From: Elusimicrobiota bacterium
Lineage (GTDB): Bacteria > Elusimicrobiota > Elusimicrobia > UBA1565 > UBA9628
Direction of reading: 5' to 3'
DNA: 9,171 bases
Assembly (NCBI GenBank): GCA_016194625.1
Contig: JACQBB010000219.1
Location: 1 to 9,171 of the forward strand
The first letter of the stretch is position 1. Every line of letters starts with the position of its first letter. Below are positions 1 through 6,169 of the stretch, piece after piece. The notes beneath the pieces were generated by a model. It saw nothing but the letters and a program-made list of their open reading frames with translations. It searched no databases and was not told where the DNA came from. The translations under genes and the position numbers were made by a program.

Positions 1-53
1 ATCTCTTCTACGTCTCGGCCTTCTTGGTACTGGTCCTCCTATGGAAACTCTGA
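1..53 (+). CDS. C-terminal end of a membrane subunit, probably HyfB-like (partial)
   Basis: Only the last 16 full codons are inside the window, read from base 3 and ending at TGA 51-53. The encoded tail is strongly hydrophobic (FYVSAFLVLVLLW, then KL), as expected for the last membrane helix of a NuoL-like ion-pumping subunit. It overlaps the start of the next gene (ATG at 41) by 13 bp, the same tight coupling as at other junctions downstream. In hyf-type operons the gene directly before hyfC is normally hyfB, so HyfB is the likely identity. That rests on position and hydrophobicity alone, since no family motif is visible in so short a piece. The 5' part lies outside the window. Confidence 0.5.
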   Translation, partial: LFYVSAFLVLVLLWKL

Positions 54-837
54 CCGGCGTCGCGTGGTTCCTGGCGTGCGCGCTCGTGCTGCCGCACCTC
101 CTGCTCGGCCTCGTCGCCAAGACGAAGGCCGCCGTCGCCGGCCGCAAGGGACCGCCCGTCCTCCAGACGCTGCACGACGCGGTCAAGCTCCTGCGCAAGG
201 GCGCCGTGTACAGCACGACGACGACCTGGGTGTTCCGCCTCGGCCCCGTCGTGTCGCTGGCGGCGGTCCTGGTCGCCGCCGCGCTGGTCCCGCTCGGCGG
301 CGCGCCGCTGGTCTCCTTCGACGGCGACGCGATCCTGTTCGCCTACCTCTTCGCGCTCGGGCGCTTCGTGACGGTCGCGGCGGCGCTGGACACCGGCTCC
401 AGCTTCGAGGGCATGGGCGCCAGCCGCGAGGCGGCGTTCTCGAGCCTGGCCGAGCCCGCTTTGATCCTGACCTTCGCGAGCCTCGCGCGCCAGTCCGGGA
501 GCCTGTCGCTGGCCGGCATGTTCGCGCCGCACGCGGGGCCGAACTCCGCGGCGAGCGCGATCCTGGCCTGGACCACAGCGGGCCCGACCTCGCGTTCATC
601 CTGCACGGGGCCGCCCTCAAGCTCACGCTGATGTCCGCCCTCCTCGCGCGCCTCGTCGCGCCCGAGCTCCCGTCGGTCGGCGCCCGCGGCGCGCTGCTGC
701 TCGGCCTGGCCGGCGCCGCGATCGCGATCGGCCTGGTCGAGTCGAGCATGGCGCGCCTGCGCCTGGCGCGCGTGCCGCAGCTGCTGGTCGCCTCCGTCTG
801 CGCGGCGGCCTTCGGACTGGTCCTGACCCTGAGATGA
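41..837 (+). pseudogene. hyfC: hyfC-like (NuoH family) membrane anchor subunit, broken by an internal deletion and frameshift
   Basis: HyfC is the NuoH-like membrane subunit that anchors the soluble arm of hydrogenase-4/Ehr-type complexes. Residues 1-176, from ATG 41, match the family: GRKGPPVLQTLHDAVKLLRK at about 34-53 and LDTGSSFEGMGASRE at about 116-130. At about base 567 the frame stops making sense and runs out at TGA 629-631. The C-terminal half continues in another frame from base 568 (LDHSGPDLAFILHGAALKL) through the hallmark VESSMARLRLARVPQLL to TGA 835-837. From family knowledge, a loop rich in Glu, Asp and Arg (E-x-x-R-x-P-x-D, then E-L-T-M-x-H-E) should sit between these two parts. 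It is absent, so about 33-36 codons are missing, with a length of 3n+1 bases. The intact gene would encode about 300 residues, the usual size. No good Shine-Dalgarno precedes ATG 41. Either a true pseudogene or a sequencing/assembly error. Confidence 0.85.
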
Positions 838-841
838 CCCC

Positions 842-1486
842 ATGGAACAACTGACCCAGCTCCTGCTCGTCTCGACGGTCTTCCTGAGCCTGTACCTGCT
901 CGGCTCGTCTTCCCTGACGGGCTGCGTCAAGATCTCGGCGCTGCAGGGGATCGTCCTCGGCCTGCTGACGCTGACGATCCACGAGCGCGGCTTCGAGACG
1001 CACTCCCTGATCCTCGCCGTCGGCATGATCCTGCTGAAAGGCGTCGCGATCCCGCGCATCCTGCTCCACGCGATCCGCGAGGTGAAGATCCGGCGCGAGG
1101 TCGAGCCCCTCGTCGGCTTCACGCCGTCGCTGCTGCTGGGCGCCCTTCTGATCGGCGTCGCCTTCGTCCTGACCGGCCGCCTGCCGGTGCCCGCCGGCCT
1201 CAACTCGAGCCTGCTCGTCCCGGTCTCGCTGTCGACGGTGATGATGGGGATGCTGATGATGGTGAGCCGGGTGAAGGCGGTCAGCCAGGTGATCGGCTAC
1301 CTCGTCTTCGAGAACGGCATCTACCTCTTCGGCCTCGCGATCTCCTACGAGATGCCGTGGGTCATCGAGATGGGCGTGCTGCTCGACGTCTTCGTCGCGG
1401 CGTTCGTGATGGGCATCGTGATCCACCACATCTCCCGCGAGTTCGACTCCATCAGCACCGAGAAGCTGACCAACCTGAACGATTGA
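842..1486 (+). CDS. hyfE: HyfE-like (hydrogenase-4 component E, NuoK-related) membrane subunit
   Basis: A 214-residue, strongly hydrophobic protein of the usual HyfE length. It is an integral subunit of hydrogenase-4/Ehr-type complexes, and its C-terminal half is related to NuoK, the small subunit beside the antiporter-like pumps of complex I. Visible hydrophobic helices lie at about residues 5-25, 32-47, 55-75, 94-112, 122-142, 147-168 and 173-195. The family stretch QVIGYLVFENGIYLFG (149-164) carries a membrane Glu157, and IEMGVLLDVFVAAFVMGI (175-192) carries Glu176; both are candidate proton-relay positions. A basic cytoplasmic segment (REVKIRREVE, 79-88) separates the first three helices from the rest. 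It starts 4 bp after the hyfC stop and ends 2 bp before hyfF, so translation is probably coupled. No strong ribosome-binding site is visible. The gene is intact and its codon use matches its neighbours. Confidence 0.9.
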   Translation: MEQLTQLLLVSTVFLSLYLLGSSSLTGCVKISALQGIVLGLLTLTIHERGFETHSLILAVGMILLKGVAIPRILLHAIREVKIRREVEPLVGFTPSLLLGALLIGVAFVLTGRLPVPAGLNSSLLVPVSLSTVMMGMLMMVSRVKAVSQVIGYLVFENGIYLFGLAISYEMPWVIEMGVLLDVFVAAFVMGIVIHHISREFDSISTEKLTNLND

Positions 1487-1488
1487 CC

Positions 1489-2931
1489 ATGTTCTACATC
1501 CTCCTGATCGCCGTGCCGCTCGCCGCCGGGCTGCTGGCCCTCGCCGTGGACAGCGACCGCTGGCGGCCGTGGCTGCTGCCCGCGGCGTTCACGCTCCACG
1601 CGTCGATCGTCGCCGCGTGCTGGCGGCGTCCGCCGGAGCCGGCCGCCTCCGGCTGGCTCTCCCTCGACTCGCTGGGGCTCCTGGTCCTCACCCTGTCGAG
1701 CGCGGTGATGCTCGTCTGCTCGGTCTACTGCCTGGAGTACCTGCGCCTGCGCGCGGAGCGCAACAACCGGCTCTTCACGGCCTGCCTCGCGTTCATCCTG
1801 GCCGCCGTGAGCCTGGTCTGCATGAGCCGCCACATGGGCCTGCTCTGGGTCGGGATGGAGACCGCGACGCTGGCGGCGGGGCCCCTCGTCCACTTCAACC
1901 GCAACAAGCGCTCGCTCGAGGCCGTCTGGAAGTACCTGATGATGGGCTCGCTGGGCATCGGCCTGGCCCTGCTGGGGACGTTCTTCCTCGCGCTCGCCTC
2001 GCTGCCCGCGGGCCTGCCCGGCGGCTCGCTGCTGATCGACGTCCTGCTCGGCCGCGCCGGCGCGCTCTCCCTGCCGTGGCTCAAGGGGGCTTTCATCTTC
2101 ATGCTGGTCGGCTACGGCACCAAGATGGGCCTGGCCCCGCTCCACTCCTGGAAGCCCGACGCGTACGGCGAGGCCCCCGGCGTCGCCGGCGCCGTCCTGG
2201 CGGGCGTGCTGACCAGCTGCGCCTTCCTCGGGATCCTGCGCGTGTTCCAGGTCTGCGCGGCCGCCGGGCTGGGACCGTTCGCGCGCGACCTCCTCGTCCT
2301 GATGGGCCTGCTCTCGATGGGGACCGCCGCCGCCTTCGTCGTCGGCCAGCGCGACTTCAAGCGCATGCTCGCCTACTCGAGCGTCGAGCACATGGGCCTG
2401 CTCGCGCTCGGCGTCGGCCTGGGGCCGGCCGGCGCCTACGCGGCCCTGCTCCACTTCGTCAACAACGGCCTGACCAAGGGCGTGCTGTTCCTGACGGCCG
2501 GCAACATCCACCGCGAGTTCGGCGGCAAGACGATGGACCACGTCCACGGGGCCCTGCGGCGGGTGCCGGTCTCGGCCACGCTGTTCCTGCTCGGCTTCAT
2601 CGCGATCACCGGCTCGCCGCCGTTCGGACCGTTCGTCAGCGAGTTCTCGATGCTGCGCGCGGCCGTCGACGGCGGACGCTTCGCGGTCGCCGGCGGGATG
2701 GTCGGGCTGCTCGGCGTGATCTTCATCGGCATGGCGACGACGGTCCTCTCCGTCGTCTACGGGACGCCGAAGACGCGGCCCGAGGGCGCGTCCCGCGGCG
2801 ACTCGTCGCCGCTCGTCCTGGCGCCGCTCGTGTTCATGCTCGCCGTCCTGGGCCTGGGCCTGTGGCTGCCCGGCTGGCTGACCGCCGTGCTCGCCGACGC
2901 GGCGAAGCTCCTCGGAGGGACGCCCTCGTGA
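1489..2931 (+). CDS. hyfF: HyfF-like (NuoM/NuoN/MrpD-type) proton-translocating antiporter-like subunit
   Basis: A 480-residue polytopic membrane protein of the proton-conducting NuoL/M/N family. It is likely one of two ion pumps of this complex, with the HyfB-like protein upstream. The residues that carry protons in the family are present: Glu124 (VGMETATLA), Lys148 (VWKYLMMGSLG), Lys212 in GYGTKMGLAPLHSWKPDAYG (208-227), then QRDFKRMLAYSSVEHMGLL (287-305, with Lys291 and His301) and Lys330 (HFVNNGLTKGVLFLTAGN). ATG 1489, 2 bp after the hyfE stop, is chosen as start: the open frame extends upstream to 1357, but that part is Arg-rich and overlaps hyfE, while the protein from 1489 opens with a proper hydrophobic helix (FYILLIAVPLAAGLLALAV). 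Its TGA overlaps the next start as GTGA. The assignment to HyfF rather than another paralogue rests on length and gene order. Confidence 0.92.
   Translation: MFYILLIAVPLAAGLLALAVDSDRWRPWLLPAAFTLHASIVAACWRRPPEPAASGWLSLDSLGLLVLTLSSAVMLVCSVYCLEYLRLRAERNNRLFTACLAFILAAVSLVCMSRHMGLLWVGMETATLAAGPLVHFNRNKRSLEAVWKYLMMGSLGIGLALLGTFFLALASLPAGLPGGSLLIDVLLGRAGALSLPWLKGAFIFMLVGYGTKMGLAPLHSWKPDAYGEAPGVAGAVLAGVLTSCAFLGILRVFQVCAAAGLGPFARDLLVLMGLLSMGTAAAFVVGQRDFKRMLAYSSVEHMGLLALGVGLGPAGAYAALLHFVNNGLTKGVLFLTAGNIHREFGGKTMDHVHGALRRVPVSATLFLLGFIAITGSPPFGPFVSEFSMLRAAVDGGRFAVAGGMVGLLGVIFIGMATTVLSVVYGTPKTRPEGASRGDSSPLVLAPLVFMLAVLGLGLWLPGWLTAVLADAAKLLGGTPS
2914..2919 (+). promoter_or_regulatory. Strong Shine-Dalgarno for the HyfG-like gene
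   Basis: GGAGGG lies 8 bases before GTG 2928, inside the last codons of hyfF. It fixes the GTG as the start of the NuoCD-like gene and is the clearest ribosome-binding site in this operon; the other junctions rely on stop/start overlap or very short gaps. Confidence 0.75.
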
Positions 2932-4400
2932 GCCCCACCTCCCGCTTCGCCTCGATCCGCAACGGAGAGTCCCTGGACTACGCGCGCGTCCCGACGGTCC
3001 CCGTCGCCGAGTTCCGCGCGGCGGTCCTGCGCGCCGCCGCCGCCGGACGCCGCCTGTGCGCGCTGACCGCCGCGCCCGCGGCGAAGGCGCCCGGCGGGCT
3101 GCTCGCGGTGATGGCCGACGACGCCGCCGGCAAGCTGTTCCTCGCCGCGTCGGAGCCCGCGGCGCGCTACCCGTCGCTGACGCCCGAGCTCCCGCAGGCG
3201 CACCTGTTCGAGCGCGAGGTCTTCGAGTCCGCGGGGATCGTCCCCGAAGGCCATCCGTGGCTCAAGCCCGTCCGCCGCGCCCCGGCGGAGACCGCCGTCT
3301 TCTTCCGCGAGGAGGGCGAGGAGGTCCACGAGGTCGCCGTCGGCCCGATCCACGCGGGCGTCATCGAGCCCGGCCACTTCCGCTTCCAATGCCACGGCGA
3401 GACCGTCCACCATCTCGAGATCCAGCTCGGCTACCAGCACCGCGGCGCGGAGGCCTTCCTCCGCCGCGGCCCCGACCGCCGGTCGCTCGCCGTGGCCGAG
3501 ACGATCTGCGGCGACACCGCGATCGCCCACTCGTGGGCGCACTGCGCGGCGCGCGAGGCGCTGTCCGGCGCCGCCGCGCCCCTGCGCGCCGAGGCCCTGC
3601 GCGCGGTCGCGCTGGAGCTGGAGCGCCTCGCCTGCCACGTCGGCGACCTCGGCGCGATCAGCAACGACATCGGCTACCTGCCGGCGACGTCCTTCTTCGG
3701 CCGCATGCGCGGCGACCACCTCAACATGCTGATGTCGCTGACGGGCAGCCGCTTCGGCAAGGGCCTGCTCCGGCCGGGCGGCGTCGCGTTCGACCTGACG
3801 CCGGCGATGAGCGCCGCGATGCTCGAGACCGTCCGCCGCGCGGCCGCGGAGACGGCGGAGGTCTCCGCGATGTTCTTCGACGAGCCCTCGGTGCTCGCGC
3901 GCCTGGAGGACACCGGGACCGTGAGCGCCGCCGTCTGCCGCGACCTGGGCGTCGTGGGCCCGGCCGCCCGCGCCTCCGGGCTGGACCGCGACGTCCGCCA
4001 GGACCACCCGCACGGCTACTACCGCTTCCGCTACATCCCGACGATCAAGCTCGACTCCGGCGACGTCTACGCGCGGGCGATGATGCGGCGGCTGGAGGCG
4101 CAGCGCTCGCTGGAGTTCCTGGCGGGCGCGCTCGCGCGCCTCCCGGACGGCCCCGTCGCGGCCCCGTGCGGACCGGCGGCGCCGGACCGGATCGCCGTCG
4201 CCCTCGTCGAGGGCTGGCGCGGCGAGGTGTGCCATCTCGCCAAGACCGGCCCCGACGGCCGGTTCGACTGGTACAAGGTCGTCGACCCGTCCTTCCACAA
4301 CTGGATGGCGCTGGCGATGGCCCTGCGCGGCGGCGAGATCTCGGACTTCCCTCTGTGCAACAAGAGCTTCAACCTCTCCTACGCGGGGCACGACCTCTGA
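2928..4400 (+). CDS. hyfG: HyfG/NuoCD-like large subunit lacking the [NiFe] ligands (Ehr-type)
   Basis: A 490-residue fusion of a NuoC-like domain (about 20-120, ending FEREVFESAGIVPEGHPWLK at 94-113) and a NuoD/hydrogenase-large-subunit domain (about 135-490). Family landmarks are IQLGYQHRGAE (165-175), AIAHSWAHC (198-206), NDIGYLPATSFFGRMRGDHL (246-265) and LRPGGV (281-286). In true group 4 hydrogenases two CxxC pairs hold the Ni-Fe site. Here the first reads C194-G-D-T197 and the second, at the very C terminus, reads S484-Y-A-G487 in SFNLSYAGHDL, aligning with the SLDPCYSCTDR type of motif. Three of four ligands are gone, and no C-terminal maturation peptide follows. This fits the energy-converting-hydrogenase-related (Ehr) complexes, whose substrate is unknown, so hydrogen turnover is unlikely. 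The GTG start overlaps the hyfF stop (GTGA) and has a strong ribosome-binding site. The stop overlaps the next ATG by one base (TGATG). Confidence 0.9.
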   Translation: MSPTSRFASIRNGESLDYARVPTVPVAEFRAAVLRAAAAGRRLCALTAAPAAKAPGGLLAVMADDAAGKLFLAASEPAARYPSLTPELPQAHLFEREVFESAGIVPEGHPWLKPVRRAPAETAVFFREEGEEVHEVAVGPIHAGVIEPGHFRFQCHGETVHHLEIQLGYQHRGAEAFLRRGPDRRSLAVAETICGDTAIAHSWAHCAAREALSGAAAPLRAEALRAVALELERLACHVGDLGAISNDIGYLPATSFFGRMRGDHLNMLMSLTGSRFGKGLLRPGGVAFDLTPAMSAAMLETVRRAAAETAEVSAMFFDEPSVLARLEDTGTVSAAVCRDLGVVGPAARASGLDRDVRQDHPHGYYRFRYIPTIKLDSGDVYARAMMRRLEAQRSLEFLAGALARLPDGPVAAPCGPAAPDRIAVALVEGWRGEVCHLAKTGPDGRFDWYKVVDPSFHNWMALAMALRGGEISDFPLCNKSFNLSYAGHDL

Positions 4401-5188
4401 TGCTGAGCATCCTCAAGAACCGCCTCAAGCAGGGCTACCGGACCTCGGACTACCCGGAGGGCGACCCGGGCCTGCCGGAACGCTACCGCGGACGCCCGCT
4501 CCTGCGCCCCGAGCTGTGCGGCGCGGGCTGCGCGGCCTGCCTCGACGCCTGCCCGACCGAGGCGCTCGCCAAGCGCGAGGGCGGCGCCGGGACGCCGGGC
4601 CTGCTCGAGCTCGACCTCGGCCGCTGCCTGTTCTGCAACGAGTGCGCGGCGGCCTGCCCCGAGGGCGCGGTGACCTTCACCCGCGACCACCGGCTGGCGG
4701 CCAGCCGCCGCGGCGACCTGCTGGTGTCGTCCGACGAGCGCCGCCTCGCGCAGGCGCTCGACGCGGAGATGCTGCGGGTGTTCGGCCGCTCGCTCAAGCT
4801 GCGCCAGGTCAGCGCCGGCGGCTGCAGCGCCTGCGAGGCGGAGCTGAACGTGCTCAACACCGTCGTCTTCGACCTGGGGCGGTTCGGCATCCAGTTCGTC
4901 GCGTCCCCACGCCACGCCGACGGCCTGGTGGTCACCGGCCCGGTGACGCGGAACATGGCCGAGGCCCTGCGCATCGCCCACGAGGCGACGCCCGCGCCGA
5001 AGATCGTGGTCGCGGTCGGGGCCTGCGCCATCAGCGGCGGGCCGTTCGCCGGCTCGCCCGAGGCCGGCGACGGTGCCGCCTCCGCCGTCCCCGTCGACCT
5101 GTTCATCCCCGGCTGTCCGCCCCACCCGTTCACGATCCTGGACGGCTTCCTGCGCCTGCTCGGCCGGATGAAGGACCGGGAGGCGTGA
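4400..5188 (+). CDS. hyfI: Ferredoxin-NuoB (HyfI-like) fusion, small electron-transfer subunit
   Basis: A 262-residue protein that joins two jobs usually split between HyfH and HyfI. The N-terminal part (about 35-95) is a two-cluster ferredoxin: C40, C44, C47, C51 then CP, and C76, C79, C82, C86 then CP. Its first motif has three residues, not the common two, between the first cysteines. The C-terminal part (about 130-258) is the NuoB/hydrogenase small-subunit fold, with the proximal [4Fe-4S] ligands C142 and C145 (GGCSACE), C209 (VGACAISGGP) and C239 (IPGCPPHP). All twelve cluster ligands are intact, so electrons could pass from an outside donor through three [4Fe-4S] clusters to the NuoCD-like partner encoded just upstream. 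No membrane helix is seen; it should lie on the cytoplasmic arm. The basic start (MLSILKNRLKQGYR) resembles Ehr-type homologues. ATG 4400 overlaps the upstream stop; the end overlaps the next gene as GTGA. Confidence 0.9.
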   Translation: MLSILKNRLKQGYRTSDYPEGDPGLPERYRGRPLLRPELCGAGCAACLDACPTEALAKREGGAGTPGLLELDLGRCLFCNECAAACPEGAVTFTRDHRLAASRRGDLLVSSDERRLAQALDAEMLRVFGRSLKLRQVSAGGCSACEAELNVLNTVVFDLGRFGIQFVASPRHADGLVVTGPVTRNMAEALRIAHEATPAPKIVVAVGACAISGGPFAGSPEAGDGAASAVPVDLFIPGCPPHPFTILDGFLRLLGRMKDREA

Positions 5189-6153
5189 AGACGCGCCTGC
5201 GGCGCGCCGGGAAGGCCTCCGTCGCCGAGGCCGCGGCCGTCCTGCGCGGCGGCGGGCTCGTGGCCTTCCCCACCGAGACGGTGTACGGCCTGGGCGCCCG
5301 CGCGTTCGACGCCGCCGCCGCGCGGCGCGTGTACCGCGCGAAGGGCCGGCCGTCCGACAACCCGCTGATCGTCCACGTGGACGGCCCGGAGATGCTGCGC
5401 GCGGTGGTCCGCCGGACCACGCCGCTGGCCCGGAGGCTGATCGCCGCGTTCTGGCCGGGGCCGCTGACTCTGGTGCTCGACAAGGGCCCGCGCGTGCCGG
5501 GCGCCGTCACCGGCCGACGCCGCACCGTCGCCGTCCGCTGCCCGGACCACCCCGCGGCGCGCGCGCTGATCCGCGCCCTCGGCGAGCCCATCGCCGCGCC
5601 GTCGGCCAACCGCTCGGGCCGCCCCAGCCCGACGACCGCCGCGCACGTCCTGCGCGACCTGCGCGGGCGCGTGCCGCTCGTGCTGGACGGCGGACCCTGC
5701 CGCAAGGGGCTCGAGTCGGCGATCGTGGACGCGCGGGGCCGGCGCCCGGTGCTCCTCCGGCCGGGCACGCTGACCCCCGAGGTCCTGGCCCGCGCCGCCG
5801 GAGTCCCGGTCGCGGAGCCGGGCCGCGAGGCCCCCGCGGCGCCGGGCACGCGCCACCGCCACTACGCGCCGTCCTGCCGGGTCGTCCTGGTCCCGCCCGC
5901 GCTCGTGCGCCGCGGGCGCGTCCCGGGCCTCGGCCGCCGCGACGGGCTGGTCCACCGCTCCGCGTGGTCCGGCGCGCGCCCGGCGTTCGCGCGGCGGGTG
6001 CCGGGCGGCGTCCCCGCCTACGCGCGGGCGCTGTTCGCGGCTCTGCGCGACGCGGAGGCGGCCCGCGTGCGGACGCTGTTCGTCGAGACGGTCGCCGACG
6101 CGGGCGTGGGACGCGCGGTCATGGACCGCCTGCGCCGCGCCGCCGCCCGTTGA
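5185..6153 (+). CDS. tsaC: L-threonylcarbamoyladenylate synthase, Sua5/YrdC type
   Basis: This enzyme makes threonylcarbamoyl-AMP from threonine, bicarbonate and ATP, the first step of the t6A37 modification of ANN-decoding tRNAs. The 322-residue length fits the two-domain Sua5 form. The YrdC domain (about 8-195) shows LVAFPTETVYGLG (25-37), KGRPSDNPLIVHV (53-65), WPGPLTLVL (90-98), APSANRSGRPSPT (138-150) and GGPCRKGLESAIVD (169-182). The linker motif PGTRHRHYAP (220-229) leads into the C-terminal Sua5 domain, which ends in GVGRAVMDRLRRAA. The start is GTG 5185, overlapping the previous stop as GTGA; AAGGA lies 9 bases upstream, and no better start is visible. A housekeeping tRNA gene at the end of a redox-complex operon probably reflects chance co-transcription, since no functional link is known. 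It ends 3 bp from a convergent gene. Confidence 0.94.
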   Translation: MKTRLRRAGKASVAEAAAVLRGGGLVAFPTETVYGLGARAFDAAAARRVYRAKGRPSDNPLIVHVDGPEMLRAVVRRTTPLARRLIAAFWPGPLTLVLDKGPRVPGAVTGRRRTVAVRCPDHPAARALIRALGEPIAAPSANRSGRPSPTTAAHVLRDLRGRVPLVLDGGPCRKGLESAIVDARGRRPVLLRPGTLTPEVLARAAGVPVAEPGREAPAAPGTRHRHYAPSCRVVLVPPALVRRGRVPGLGRRDGLVHRSAWSGARPAFARRVPGGVPAYARALFAALRDAEAARVRTLFVETVADAGVGRAVMDRLRRAAAR

Positions 6154-6169
6154 CCGTCAGCGGGCGGCG
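6141..6169. terminator. Hairpin spanning both convergent stop codons
   Basis: Thirteen bases (6141-6153) pair with 6157-6169 around the 3-base loop CCG; the only non-Watson-Crick pair is T6150 with G6160. That pair is a U-G wobble in plus-strand RNA but an A-C mismatch in minus-strand RNA, so the hairpin is best formed in the tsaC transcript. Both stop codons lie inside the stem. No T-run follows on either side, so it is not a classical intrinsic terminator; it could still slow RNA polymerase or protect 3' ends. The symmetry arises because both proteins end in Ala-Ala-Arg-stop, so chance cannot be excluded. Confidence 0.4.

Noticed and set aside
64..567. The frame that opens at 64 taken as a stand-alone gene to 837
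   Set aside because: Up to 567 this frame is Arg/Pro/Ala-rich nonsense, while the frame from 41 gives HyfC-like protein. Only the part from 568 on is real coding sequence.
560..575. Programmed ribosomal frameshift in hyfC
   Set aside because: A shift alone would not restore the missing conserved acidic loop, and no slippery heptamer is visible. A deletion of about 100 bp explains both the missing residues and the frame change.
1357..1488. Earlier start of the hyfF frame at 1357
   Set aside because: It would add an Arg-rich, non-hydrophobic extension overlapping hyfE. ATG 1489 sits 2 bp after the hyfE stop and begins with a membrane helix.
2757..4391. 544-codon minus-strand open frame opposite the HyfG-like gene, with similar ones opposite hyfF (1345-2547) and the ferredoxin fusion and tsaC (4483-5955)
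   Set aside because: Composition is biased to Arg, Ala, Gly, Glu or Pro with no motifs; the plus-strand proteins in each case carry complete family signatures.
2928..4400. Calling the HyfG-like protein a working [NiFe] hydrogenase
   Set aside because: Three of the four Ni-Fe cysteine ligands are replaced and there is no C-terminal maturation peptide, so the hydrogenase label should not be carried over from sequence similarity.
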